Shown here: positions 63,591-64,000 of the stretch, piece after piece
Layout of the letters: each line of letters opens with the position of its first letter
Numbering within the stretch: position 1 is the stretch's first letter
Source: Nocardia salmonicida NBRC 13393
GTDB lineage: Bacteria > Actinomycetota > Actinomycetes > Mycobacteriales > Mycobacteriaceae
DNA: 64,000 nt
Assembly: GCF_001613085.1 (NCBI RefSeq)
Contig: NZ_BDBR01000013.1
Coordinates: forward strand, 62,001 to 126,000
Direction of reading: 5' to 3'
Made by a program: the position numbers and the translations under genes
The notes under the pieces: generated by a model
What the model was told of the DNA's origin: nothing
The model's input: only the letters and a program-made list of their open reading frames with translations
The model's database searches: none

Positions 63591-64000
<410 letters not shown>

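Overview
This is a 64 kb stretch of chromosome from a high-GC actinobacterium of the mycolic-acid group (Mycobacteriales/Corynebacteriales), most likely a Nocardia. The evidence is the base composition, many GTG and TTG starts, leaderless promoters, an LGFP-repeat protein, and a gene order that matches the Mycobacterium tuberculosis block trp - lgt - pykA - tesB - pdtaR - polA - rpsA - coaE - uvrB - uvrA, with accessory genes inserted between those landmarks. No prophage, insertion sequence, CRISPR array or rRNA was seen. One tRNA gene (Leu, anticodon CAA) is present.

Layout. 1-4.1 kb: end of trpE, a Trp-associated membrane protein, and trpC-trpB-trpA, closed by a strong palindromic terminator. 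4.2-10.1 kb: lgt, a TM2 protein, an amino-acid binding lipoprotein with its permease, pyk and tesB. 10.2-13 kb: a phosphatase-like protein, a DUF4188 protein, tRNA-Leu and the antiterminator-type regulator pdtaR. 13-18.7 kb: a branched-chain amino-acid type ABC importer whose two ATPases are fused in one polypeptide and which has a GlnR-like box upstream. 18.8-24.4 kb: polA, an LGFP protein, a broken hydrolase, an acyl-ACP thioesterase-like protein, a DUF6191-like protein, and a small LeuA-regulatory-domain-like gene preceded by a branched-chain leader peptide and attenuator. 24.5-31.1 kb: thioredoxin, an isocitrate/isopropylmalate dehydrogenase relative, a complete polar amino-acid ABC importer, and a MerR regulator facing a membrane-protein operon. 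31.1-40 kb: accessory metabolism and regulators (acyl-CoA carboxylase beta subunit, LysR, flavin oxidase, an SPFH protein with a tiny RHH partner, LuxR, methyltransferase). 40-49.3 kb: rpsA, a Tat-exported phospholipase C-like enzyme, coaE, two DUF402 paralogues and uvrB. 49.3-59.9 kb: VOC, AraC, USP, a TetR-controlled MFS exporter with a cupin, a HelD-like helicase, a diguanylate cyclase and an orphan ketoacyl synthase. 59.9-63.3 kb: a DosS-type haem sensor kinase, a RafH-like ribosome hibernation factor and a DosR-type regulator. 63.6 kb to the end: start of uvrA.

How the parts fit. The most interesting signals are regulatory. polA, uvrB and uvrA all carry the RecA-independent DNA-damage promoter motif (TGTCRGTG-N8-TANNNT type), and its position makes the polA and uvrB transcripts leaderless. 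The dosS - rafH - dosR segment has a DosR-like box between the divergent dosS and rafH genes, which links the hypoxia/dormancy sensor physically to ribosome hibernation. A 42-codon leader with the run Ile-Leu-Leu-Val-Val-Ile, written largely in locally rare codons, precedes alternative hairpins and a stand-alone LeuA-like regulatory domain, which indicates ribosome-mediated attenuation by branched-chain amino acids. Other local circuits are a TetR operator that overlaps the start codon of the MFS exporter, tandem repeats in a MerR-controlled divergent promoter, and nested palindromes in front of the SPFH-RHH pair.

All functional names rest on motif reading and family memory, without database searches. 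Starts marked as leaderless are inferences from promoter spacing.
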